From positions 62,001-126,000 of the forward strand of contig JANTQF010000018.1 of NCBI GenBank assembly GCA_032988165.1: a DNA stretch of 64,000 bases, read 5' to 3'. A program made the translations under genes and the position numbers. Source of the stretch: Emmonsiellopsis sp. PD_33 (taxonomy: Eukaryota; Ascomycota; Eurotiomycetes; Onygenales; Ajellomycetaceae). Below are positions 12,196 to 21,951 of the stretch, one piece after another. Positions within the stretch are counted from its first letter, which is position 1; every line of letters begins with the position of its first letter. The notes beneath the pieces were generated by a model that was given only the letters and a program-made list of their open reading frames with translations, searched no databases and was not told the origin of the DNA.

Positions 12196-15100
12196 GTGCC
12201 ATCAACCATGGGCAGCACTTCTCTGGAACCTTCACTCGATAATTCGGCATACACGGTGGGATGGATCGCAGCTTTACCGCACGAACTAGCCGCTGCGAAG
12301 GTGATGCTGGATAAGAAACACACGGCTCCACGGTATACGAACCCGAGTGACGAGAACATCTATGCACTTGGATCTATCAACAGCGATAGCGGCGAGCACA
12401 ATGTTGTCATTGCTAGCCTTCCATCCGGACGAGCCGGGCCTACACCAGCTGCCACAGCTGCGACACGAATGCTCGCCAGTTTTCCCTCAATTAGGATTGG
12501 CTTGATGGTTGGGATCGGAGGAGGCATTCCGAGCAAGAAGAACGACATCAGACTAGGTGACATTGTGGTCAGCAAACCAGAGGGCCGGTTTGGGGGTGTG
12601 AGACAATATGATCGAGGAAAAGCTACGGCATCCAGATTCGAGGAACGTAGTGCATTGAACTCTCCACCCTTAGTCCTCCTCAATGCTCTAAGTGTGCTGC
12701 AAAGCGAACACGACATAACTGGAAGCATGGTGCCTACCATATTGAAGGATGTGCTCAGGAAAAACCCAAGGATGTCCAAATCGGGACCCTATGGAGCCTA
12801 CATCTATCCAGGCCCAGAATGTGATAGATTATTTAACGTATCCTACGAGCATCCGAGCACCGAAGACGACTGCACCGAATGCGACAGGGAACAGGAGATC
12901 AAACGAAACGAACGGGACGACTGGGACCCATATGTCCATTATGGCACCATTGCTTCAGGCAACACCGTTATCGGGAATGGATTGGTACGAGATTCGCTAT
13001 CCCGAAATTGCCTTTGTTACGAAACAGAAGCTGCGGGCTTGATGAATGATTTCCCATGTCTTGTTATCCGTGGGATTAGCGACTATTGCGATACGCACAA
13101 GAACGATCACTGGCAAAAGTACGCTGCAATTACTGCAGCGGCGTATGCAAAGGAGTTACTTCAGGTTATACCTGTCAAGGACATGGGCAAAGAGCAGGAG
13201 GCGATAAAGATTATGAAGGCATGTTAGCTGTGCTCTATCCTTTCGTTTGGTTATAGGTGGTTTCGGCCTCTGGCTTCAGCGTGGGGCTGTTGATATTCTA
13301 TGGCGTGTCACGGGAATATATTGTCAGATTTTGTTCCTGAAACATCGTTCTGATGTTATGCATACTTACTGTACTTAACTAAGCGCACAAATTTTAACTG
13401 ATGTGAAATAATACAGAATATCGAGTCAGCTACAGATCGGATCGAATCATCGATGAAGAGTGCTATCCGGAACCAAATGCAGCCTAAGCTCGCCAGATGG
13501 TTATCTCCCCTTTCCCCATCGGCCCGGCATTCAACGACCAGAAAAAACAGGGTTCATGGTACAGGCACGTGGCTTGTTGAGATTCTTGAAGAACTAGAGT
13601 TTTTCTCGCCGGGGTCGGGACACGGAGCAATGTGCTGCTATGGAAATCCGGGAGCGGGGAAGACATTTATTTCGTAAGTCCAATAGAGAAAGCATTTGTC
13701 CCTATTGAGCTTGGCTAGGTTTGCTAACATCGCGAATAGGTCGTTGGTGATTGATAAGTTGGAGGAGCGAATTGGTTCGGATTCGAAGATAGGACTGGCA
13801 TATATGTACTTCGACTACACGGATGAAAACGAACAGACGACTGAGAATGTCCTCGGCACACTCATCCAACAGTTATTGCAATTTCTATCCGAGACCCCCC
13901 AGGCAGTTTTGGATCTGTACGATATGAAGCAGGGGAAACCACTCGATTTGACACATGCATGCCAGCTGCTCGACATACTCTGTCAGCAATTCAGCAGGGT
14001 ATACATTTGTCTGGACGCGCTTGATGAATCAAAAGGACTACCTTCCCTTCTGGAGTGTTTGCGTAATAGATCGGGTTCGGTGCAACTATTCATGACTTGC
14101 CGACCTCATATCCAGCAAACCGTTTGCAGATATTTCGAACACCGGCATGAAATAATCATAGAAGCCCGTAAGGATGATATCAAGCGATTTATTGAGCGCG
14201 AGCTTGCCTGGTCCAACGACCCTTTGCCCGAGGCCATGGATGAAGAACTGAAGGCAAAAATTTTTGATGTAGTTTCTGGCTCAGCTGATGGATTGTTAGT
14301 ATTTGCCCTGGCTCACGCCCATTCTTCTTTGTATTCCCAACTCCAAAGTAACACCGGTCTAGGTTCCTATTACCTGCGCTGCAAATACACACCATCCTCG
14401 ACAAAACCACGATTTATGATCGGGAACTATGCTTGGAAAATTTGCCATCAAGTATGGGTGACGCCTTTCAAGTGACCATGAAGAGAATCAAACATCAGTC
14501 GGAATCCCAATATGAGCTAGCCGCAAAGATACTGACTTGGATTCATCTGGCGGAACGGGTACTCACCGTTGCTGAGCTAACATGCGCGCTTGCAGTTAGA
14601 GACGGCCACAGTTCTTTTAACGCAAGGGCAATGCCACCAAAAAGCTCACTCCTAAATTGCTGTCATGGTTTAGTTGTGATTGACCACGAGACATCCTCTA
14701 TCCGCTTGGTCCATTACTCTCTTCACGAACACCTCCGAAAACAAGCAGAGATATTTGGATACAGCAGAGAGTGGTGGCACAGCAAAATCACACGCACATG
14801 TCTTACCTTTTTGCAATTTGATTTCCCCCCAGATGCGGAGCTACCGCATTATAGAGATCGAGAAATATTCTCGTCTACGGTGGAAGGTGCACTATTTTCA
14901 TACGCCGTGCACAATTGGGGCCACCATTTTCGACAATCCGGGAATCTGCAAAGCTTACTTACAGCACAAGCTGTGCAATGTCTGTACCAGGCCACAAAAA
15001 CCTCATGGAACAACGAGATCGCCTCCCGCGCGCGGCCCATAATTTTATATGGCTTTAACTGGTACCACAATGTCGATTCATGGGTGGGCTCTCCTATTCA

Positions 15101-16358
15101 TATAGTCGTTGAATTTAGGATTGCACACTTAGTCAAGAGGCTTTTGAACAAGTCTATTCTCCCATATCAGGACGTTAACTCCAAACTCGAAAACGGTTCC
15201 ACCCCGCTGCACTCTGCTGCAAATGCAGGCCATAAGTCGATAGCACAACTGCTGATTGATAAAGGTGCGGCGGTGGATTCGGAGGATAGGTGGTATCGAA
15301 CTCCACTGACATTTGCTGCAAGAAATGGACACGAGGAGGTAGTGAGGCTTCTAATAAATAGAGGGGCTACATTAAATGTTGTGTCCTATCCTGGCATTGT
15401 CATTGGTACGCCCCCGGTTACGGATACGCCATTGTCTCTGGCGGCCCAAGGGGGACACGAGGCAATAGTCAAGCTGCTCCTCGAAGAAGGTACTTCGGTG
15501 GACAAATTTGGATGTTCTGCGCTGAAGAACGCTGCAATCGACGGGAATTTGGCGATAGTAAGGCTTCTGCTCCAGAAAGGCGTGCCGGTTGACACGAAAG
15601 ATGATAGTTGGAGTGGGTCGGCGCCGATAAATCTAGCTGCAGATCAAGGGAAGGTGGAAGTTGTCAAGTTGTTAATTGAAAATGGGGCGTCGGTGGAATC
15701 AATGGGCGATCTAAACCGAACGCCGTTATTATGCGCAACATTCTGTGGACAAGTATCTGTCATGAAGTTGCTAATCGAGGAGGGTGCTACGGTGGATGCA
15801 ATAGACGTGCGTGGCCGAACACCACTATTGTTGGCTGCGAAGTACGGACACGAGGGAGCAGTGAAGCTGTTGATCGAGAACGGCGCTTCGGTGAAGTCGA
15901 CTGACGTATATTGCCGAACCCCTTTATCATATGCGCTGGAGGAGGGCCATGAGGCGGTGGTGAAGATATTAAGAGACAATGGCGGGGATATGGAGGATTC
16001 AACCGATGCCAGTGGTCGGACAGCGCTATCGTACGCACACGAGGCCATTGTAAAGCGATTGATCGAGGAAAAGGGCTGGGCGCGGAAATTACGCGTTAAA
16101 TCAGTTGAAGAGGCATATAATTGTGCTGAAAAGATGGGCCACAAGGAGGTAATGGAGCTTGTGAGCATCATCTCCCTCAACCCGTTTTATTCCGCTTCGC
16201 CGGCCCTCTCCTCCGCCCGCCCGCCCAACCCGTTTCGTTCCGCCTCGCCCGCCCTCTCCTCCGCCCGCCCGCCCAACCCGTTTCGTTCCGCCTCGCCCGC
16301 CCTCTCCTCCGCCCGCTGCCCGTCCCCCTCGTTCCCTGTTTCTCAGATTTTCGGGTGA
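12196..16358 (+). CDS. NLR-like protein: PNP_UDP - NACHT - ankyrin repeats
   Basis: A tripartite fungal STAND/NLR-like protein. Such proteins are thought to act in non-self recognition; no function is shown here. Proposed exons are 12196-13164, 13417-13673, 13740-14294 and 14363-16358 (about 1258 residues). Residues ~15-320 are a nucleoside-phosphorylase-like domain (YTVGWIAALPHELAAAK; GLMVGIGGGIPS; RLGDIVVS). The NACHT NTPase has Walker A GNPGAGKT (~399), Walker B CLDALDE (~499) and a sensor-like TCRPH. About nine ankyrin repeats (~867-1160, e.g. TPLHSAANAGH, RTPLLLAAKYGH) follow, then a Ser/Pro tail of 16-residue repeats. Joins 2/3 and 3/4 are well supported. Join 1/2 is uncertain: exon 1 stays open to a stop at 13225-13227, and the phase-0 donors (13165 or 13174) imply an unusually long intron. 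The start could be the ATG at 12208. Confidence 0.8.
13228..13416 (+). other. Unresolved segment between the PNP and NACHT coding blocks
   Basis: This stretch follows the in-frame TAG at 13225-13227 and precedes the CAG acceptor at 13414-13416. A branch-like TTTTAACTGAT is present just upstream of the acceptor. It is best read as part of a long intron, but a small hidden exon or a real truncation between the two halves cannot be excluded. Confidence 0.4.
16179..16317 (+). repeat. 48-bp tandem repeat (about 3 copies) in the NLR 3' coding end
   Basis: Three head-to-tail units start at 16179, 16227 and 16275. Units 2 and 3 are identical over about 43 bp; unit 1 differs at a few positions. Each unit encodes NPFRSASPALSSARPP or a close variant. 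The array is GC-rich, and its 48-bp period preserves frame on expansion or contraction. Confidence 0.93.
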
Positions 16359-16405
16359 TCTGTTGGATGTCTCGTATATATTCTCTATGATATTTCCTTG
16401 CCCAG

Positions 16406-16517
16406 GTTGATGGAGCTGTTTGGGACTTTTCGGCCAGTTTTGGGTTCAGCGGGCTCGGTATGGGTATTAGCCATCATTGTGGTTGCTGCTGCTATGGCGA
16501 TAGTGTTTTTGTTCTAA
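16406..16517 (+). other. Possible alternative last exon of the NLR encoding a transmembrane helix
   Basis: A donor GT at 16355-16356, overlapping the annotated stop codon, and an acceptor TTGCCCAG ending at 16405 would remove 51 bp. The reading frame would then continue for 36 codons to a TAA at 16515-16517. The added peptide begins LMELFGTFRPVLGSAG and ends in a strongly hydrophobic segment (VWVLAIIVVAAAMAIVFLF), a convincing membrane helix at the extreme C terminus. Phase and intron size fit this genome; the donor GTGATC is weak. Confidence 0.4.
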
Positions 16518-16728
16518 GAAAGTGGCTCTAATCGCTGACTCTGTGCAAGTTTTTTCCATGGATTATAAATGGTACTCTAATATAAAATGGTAAAATGATA
16601 AATGTCAGCAAAGACAAACTCCAGAATGTACATATAGCATGGACGACTTCGCTCAGGAACTAGCCTCATAAAACCATCCATCTATAGCAGTGGTTCCGCT
16701 TTGACTCCATTGCCCACAACAACGCTTC

Positions 16729-18486
16729 CTATTCCTTCCTAACCACTCTAATACCGGCCCCATTCTGCATCAGAACACCAACAATTTCCTTAAGTCCTTT
16801 GAATTCCGCTGCCTGTAGAGCGGTACCATACTTGCCGCCTCGCATGTTCACATCGGCGCCATGTTCAAGTAACAGGCTCACAATGCGCAGGTGTCCCTGC
16901 AATGATGCCGCCTGGAGCGCGCTCCCAAACTGATAATCCCCAGAATTAGGTGCTGCATTGTGCTGTAGAAGAATCACTACGATATCGTAGTGCCCCTTGT
17001 ACGAAGCAGCCTGGAGCGGATTTCCGAAGTAGTACCACTTATCTCTGTTCGGATCTGCCCCGTGACGAAGCAATTGGCGAACAATCTCTGTGTGGCCCTG
17101 GGTTGCGGCGACGCGGAGGGCGGAGCTGAGATGGTGTGCATGGAGGGGTAGATTGAGATGGGTATAGTACTGGGTGAGAAGATTGGTGATGATATACGTG
17201 TGGCCCCTTATAGAAGCTGCTTTGAGCGCGGCAGGAAATAGAGACTGAAAGGCGGTGTTATGAGAGGGGCATTTTGTGAATAGGAGATTGAGGATTTCCT
17301 CCTTGCCATCGAACGATGCGGCTAGGATCGCGTTTGTGTAGTTCTCGGCACCTAGAGCTTCGATATCGCGACCCTCCTCAAGGAGTAATTGCACGATCCT
17401 GTGGTTGCCAGACGATATGGCGGTTTGGACGGCGTCGTTATACACCTCGCTGTTAATTTCTGGTTTAGCAAGTATTTCACGAACTTCCGAGAAGCTTCCT
17501 TTCCTGATAGCAGTCATTAGGGATTCTCTATGCTTGGGTGATTGGGAGTGTTGAGATGTGCTGGGCTCAACCACTGTTGGCGAGGTCGAAAAGGAGGGTT
17601 TCCAATGTTGGGGTACGGCTTCTTCCTCACTCTTAGAGGTAGTAGCCACTCGTGAACCGAGCTTGAACTGGTCGCGTTGCTGATCTCGTGCTGTGGGTGG
17701 AGAGGCACTTCCTGATTCTGCTTCGTCCACATCCTGAAAATTGTGACCCCTAGGATCTGGGTCCAATGCATTGGGCTGAAAATCACCAGCTTCGACTGCC
17801 TCGGCAAACCAGTTCAGAATGAACTCCTTGTTTGCGTCAAAGGCCGCAACGGTAATTCCGATATCCTCTAGCTCCTTCCGAATCATCCGCCAGGTAACTT
17901 TCTCATCCAGGGGAAGTGAATCAACAGTTTCTTCGGAAAGGAAACTCTCTCGCTTGCTTCTGCGCCGGGAAAGATAGCGATCCAGCTTTTTTCGAACGGC
18001 GAATTGGGATATGCTGCGAGAGATATCAATATAGTAGATCTAGAAAAGGAGAGAAAGGTTTACACACGTAATGAAGGTGTTCAACATGCTGACGTTGGTC
18101 ATCAATCTTGATCTCAACTCTGAGAGATCTTCGCCCCCCCACTTCACACGCTCCCAGGCGTTTGATCTCTTCCTCCCAATGCTCTCATATCGGTCAAGAA
18201 GAAGCTGTAAATCTACCAGCACTGCATGGCACCCGTCTGTGATAGTGCGCAAATTTTCCTGGGCGGTAGGTGATATCGAAGTGCTGTGGTGGCTTGGCTT
18301 TTCTTCTGTTGAGTCATGCTGCTGGGGGAAAAGAGTTTCCTCGGCCTCTTTTAGAACCGCATGTAGGGACAAAACCTCAGAAGACAGACTGGCAAAGCTG
18401 GCTGGAGCAGATTTGCAGGATTTATAGAGGTTCCACGACAGTGTTGTGAGGGAGATGAGATCAGTTATTGAGTAGCCGAAGCTCAT
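16729..18486 (-). CDS. Ankyrin-repeat protein with fungal STAND-type N-terminal domain
   Basis: Two exons on the minus strand, 18486-18064 and 18039-16729, join in phase 0 (577 residues). The intron is very short as drawn (24 bp), so the join may need revision; the second exon reads in frame back to an upstream TAG at its acceptor. Residues 1-140 (MSFGYSITDLISLTTLSWNL...) resemble the helical N-terminal domain often found in front of fungal NACHT or ankyrin proteins. A linker rich in Ser, Asp and charged residues follows. The C-terminal half has about eight ankyrin repeats (e.g. SALRVAATQGHTEIVRQLL, GSALQAASLQGHLRIV). No NACHT or other NTPase domain is present. The gene is tail-to-tail with the NLR. 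A role in the same recognition pathway is inference from position and domain content. Confidence 0.75.
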
Positions 18487-19461
18487 GGTGTCGGCTTGAT
18501 GGGATGGACCTATTCAGTTGTCATGAGGTAGATCAACTGGGAGTAGTTTGTTGCTTCTTAGATATTTCTGCTGTCTGCTTTTCTATTAATTCAGTTGGGG
18601 TTTGGGAGTTTGGGGTGTATATAAGTTCTCAAAAGTTGGTCCTGGGGGCTGTGCTGGATAGTCAAATGAAGGCAGTTTCACCACACCACCCACTTCGCGG
18701 TTCATTCAAGTTTGGTTTGTGAGGCGAACCAACAGAAGCAGAGAATAAATAAAAGAGGGACCAATCTAGGACGATGGTGTGAGATATCTATTTTCTTTTC
18801 AGGGTTTTGTTGGTTTCATCGTGGGGAGCCCCTGACGGGGTTCACTGCAAGGCTGAATCCCATCGTATTCCCAGGGTGGGAGGAAATCTTGAATAGCGTC
18901 ATCGGCTCATCTTGGAGTGTGCTATAGCCCACCGATTGAGGCGGAAGATATCCAGATGGGCTCCTAGTAGAAGAATATATCGTCTATTATCATGAGATGA
19001 GGTTGAAGTTGCGGAGACGGCAAGGATGGCACGTGACACCCATTAGCGCGCCGTTGGGGATGACTAACCCTTGCTGAATCAGCTGCATTGGCCAATTAAA
19101 AAGGGGACCATGTGGCGAGTACCTGGTACATTGCTCCCCTGCAGGATTACGTGCAGACACAGGTACCAGATACCTCGCGCGGCTAGGGGGCGCTGGCTGT
19201 CATCCCGAACTCCAAGTCCAACATCGCCATCTCGACTTCAGACAACACAGCTCAGCGAAACCCGGTTGCCTTGACGCCCCTTTTCCACCGCTTCTCCGCC
19301 CTATATAATCGCAGAATTGTCCACGACCGGTTGTCTGTGATTTGCCAAATACCGCACACTCGTCCAGCCCCTTTGTCAGTGCGTGAAAAGTCGCTCGGAG
19401 CCCGCAGTCTCACCCCCTTCTCCTATTAAACGTCCGGCTCCCCTTCTCCGCATCCTTCCTC
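18487..19461. other. Divergent intergenic region, ankyrin gene / RAB11
   Basis: Nearly 1 kb serving as promoter region for both neighbours. A CACGTG core sits at 19030-19035. A TATATAA-like motif (CCCTATATAATCG) lies near 19302. Open frames are short and unrecognised. Confidence 0.5.
19030..19035. promoter_or_regulatory. CACGTG palindrome upstream of RAB11
   Basis: GCACGTGAC about 430 bp upstream of the RAB11-type ATG. Motif only; no binding evidence. Confidence 0.35.
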
Positions 19462-20409
19462 ATGGCTAACGACGAATACGATGTAAGTTATTATTGTCCT
19501 CTGGATGCATTTGTCTTACATTTGCTGACTATTTTACCCTTTCAGTTCCTTTTCAAAGGTATGCCCGGTGCCTCCTTGCCTCCCACCTTAGCCGCCCACG
19601 GACCACGTTAAAGTTGCAGATCCATACTGATGCAGTGTCCATTGTGATATAGTGGTGCTCATCGGAGATTCCGGTGTTGGAAAGTCCAATCTCTTGAGCC
19701 GATTTACCCGCAATGAGTTCAACCCTGACTCCAAGTCTACCATCGGTGTCGAGTTCGCTACCCGCTCTATCCAAGTCGATGGCAAAACAATCAAGGCCCA
19801 GATTTGGGATACTGCGGGCCAGGAACGGTACCGGGCCATCACATCCGCATACTATCGCGGCGCTGTGGGAGCTCTCCTCGTTTTCGATGTGACTAAGGAA
19901 CAGACCCTCCATAACTGTGAGAGGTGGTTGAAGGAGCTAGACACCCATGGCCCACCCAGAGATAAGAAGGGTCATCGGAAAATCAGCATCATGCTCGTTG
20001 GAAACAAAATTGACGACAAGGCTTCAAGGGCAGTTTCGACTGAGACTGCCCAAAAATTTGCCGGTATGTAATTTCTATCTAATCACTACAGTCGCATGCT
20101 TTGCTAACTGCCACTTTAGCGGCCGACCCCGAGGAAGAAAATCACCTTGCCTTCATGGAGACTTCTGCCCTTGACGGAAGTAATGTCGAGGCTGCTTTTG
20201 AGCAGATTCTTACCAGTACGCTATCCCCGTGCTATTTCGTTTAGCTCTGTGGCGGCGCAACGTGTCTAACCCTGTCCCTAGGCATTTACAAGAAACTTAA
20301 CGAAGACGCTCTTGAAAACGGCGGCTCTGTGCAAAACCCTCTGGGCGAGCGCAAGGTATTAGAGATTTCCAAGTCCCAGGACGCTGAGACGAAGCAAGGA
20401 TGCTGTTAA
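19462..20409 (+). CDS. RAB11/YPT31-type small GTPase
   Basis: A Rab GTPase of the Rab11/Ypt31-32 group, which directs exit from the late Golgi and recycling endosomes to the growing hyphal tip. Five exons, 19462-19482, 19546-19558, 19653-20063, 20120-20215 and 20282-20409, join in phase to 222 residues. All G-box motifs are present: GDSGVGKS (P-loop), TIGVEFATRS (switch I), WDTAGQERYRAITSAYYRG (switch II), GNKIDDK and METSALDG. The C terminus QGCC is the double-cysteine prenylation signal. The 13-nt second exon is supported because it restores the FLFKVVLIGDSG sequence. The Aspergillus equivalent is usually called rabE; the group assignment comes from the effector region and is likely but not tested by phylogeny. 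Confidence 0.93.
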
Positions 20410-21951
20410 GCAGAATACACCCCGAGACGTTGCCGCGACCTTTTTCATTCTTCATCCTTTTTAACTATTTCAAATGGCCGATGCAGTTAGGGTTGATTGA
20501 TGGGTTTCAAATAGTCTGATGTCTTTTTGTTTTCTCCATGTTCGAACCTACAACAGCTTCATTTTTGTGTTTTTGTACTTGATCTTTTCTTTCTTTCTCC
20601 ATCTGCTCACCCGTCGTCGTTTCTTTGGGCCCCGTCGCGTCGCGCAATTGATATGAGTTTACGCCATGACAAATGGATCCCACTTCATGTTAATATCAGG
20701 CGATGCACATTTCCCTCCATTCCTTTTTTTTTTTCATTAATGGCTTTTTCTACTTCGTCATTCCACGGCCGATGGGAAACATGATGAGAAGAAATCGACG
20801 ACCCTCGAAATGAACATAATTAGCATAGAAGAAGGATGCGAACTTTTTGAAGATGCAAGGATTAGGATGTTTGGGGTTGGTCTTTTGTTTTGTTTTTTTG
20901 CATATCCACCCCCCCTATCAGCCTCCTTCTTTTTCTTTTGCTTGCTGCCTTTTTCTACATATAGTTTATGGACTTTTTTTTTGTTTCTATTGCTTCTGAC
21001 CCTCCCCCACCACCCAACACCCTAACTACCCCACGCCTCTCCCTGCCACCCAACCCAACCCAACCCAACCCAACCCAACAACGTTGATAATTCCTGCAAA
21101 TAAACCGTACTTTTTTTACTTTATTTTAATCACTGCTCTTCTCCACAAAACCTTACGTATACACTTCCTCCCTTAGCTTTCTCACGCATCGAAACCCTCC
21201 CTCGCTTCTTGGGTACATACCAATCACACATGCAATATACACGGGCTCGTACATCATTGAGATGATAGAACTGTAGTACTCCATAAGGGGGCAAAGGAGG
21301 AAAATGAATATATACACCCCCCGCGAACCCGCAGTTCTGCTGTGTACTTCTCTTATCAGAATATTATGTATGTGTGTCTGGCCGAGGGTTGGATGTATGG
21401 CATTTAGTTTAGTTATCTGGCATTATTTACTTGAGTGTGGGTGGTCAACGGTGGGGGGTATGGCATGGTTTGCTCGATGAGCTGGGATGTATATAGTCTT
21501 TCACTCTGATATATTTTAAGGGTGTTGCTGTTTCGTCTATGGCGGGCTGGTTGGGTTTGGGGATGGGGTTGAGGTTGAGGTTGAGATTTAGTGCTTGGAT
21601 TTTGTTTTAAGGTTGTTGCTTGTGTGTGGCGAGGGTAATGGTTTATTAAGTATGGAGGAAGAGTTACATGTAAGTGGCTTAACGCTGCTGGAAGTAATAT
21701 TCTGCATCGATATGGCTAAGCTTAGTCGATTGGTCCTGGAGACCCATTTCCCCTGACACAAAAGGGGACAGGAAAGTTCCGGAAAGCTAGTACGGACCCC
21801 TGAGGCAGGCTCTAATTTTCAGACATTGCAACTGAGTTCCATTTTATTCCTGAGAAAACCATCCGCCACCGATCTAGTTACATCAAGTGTTGGGATATGT
21901 CTCCTCAACAGTATCGAGACTACCATCCATCCATCCATCCATCTGCTTCCA
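20410..21951. other. Convergent 3' intergenic region, RAB11 / TPR-SET
   Basis: A 1.54-kb low-complexity region with T-rich tracts (20880-21000), a (CCCAA)n run near 21049-21079 and a (CCAT)n run at 21923-21943. No coding sequence recognised. Confidence 0.5.
21049..21079 (+). repeat. (CCCAA)n microsatellite
   Basis: About six copies of the pentamer CAACC in a convergent intergenic region. It is not the fungal telomeric TTAGGG repeat. Confidence 0.85.

Noticed and set aside
21049..21079. (CCCAA)n as a telomeric remnant
   Set aside because: Fungal telomere repeats are CCCTAA; this pentamer is an ordinary microsatellite between housekeeping genes.
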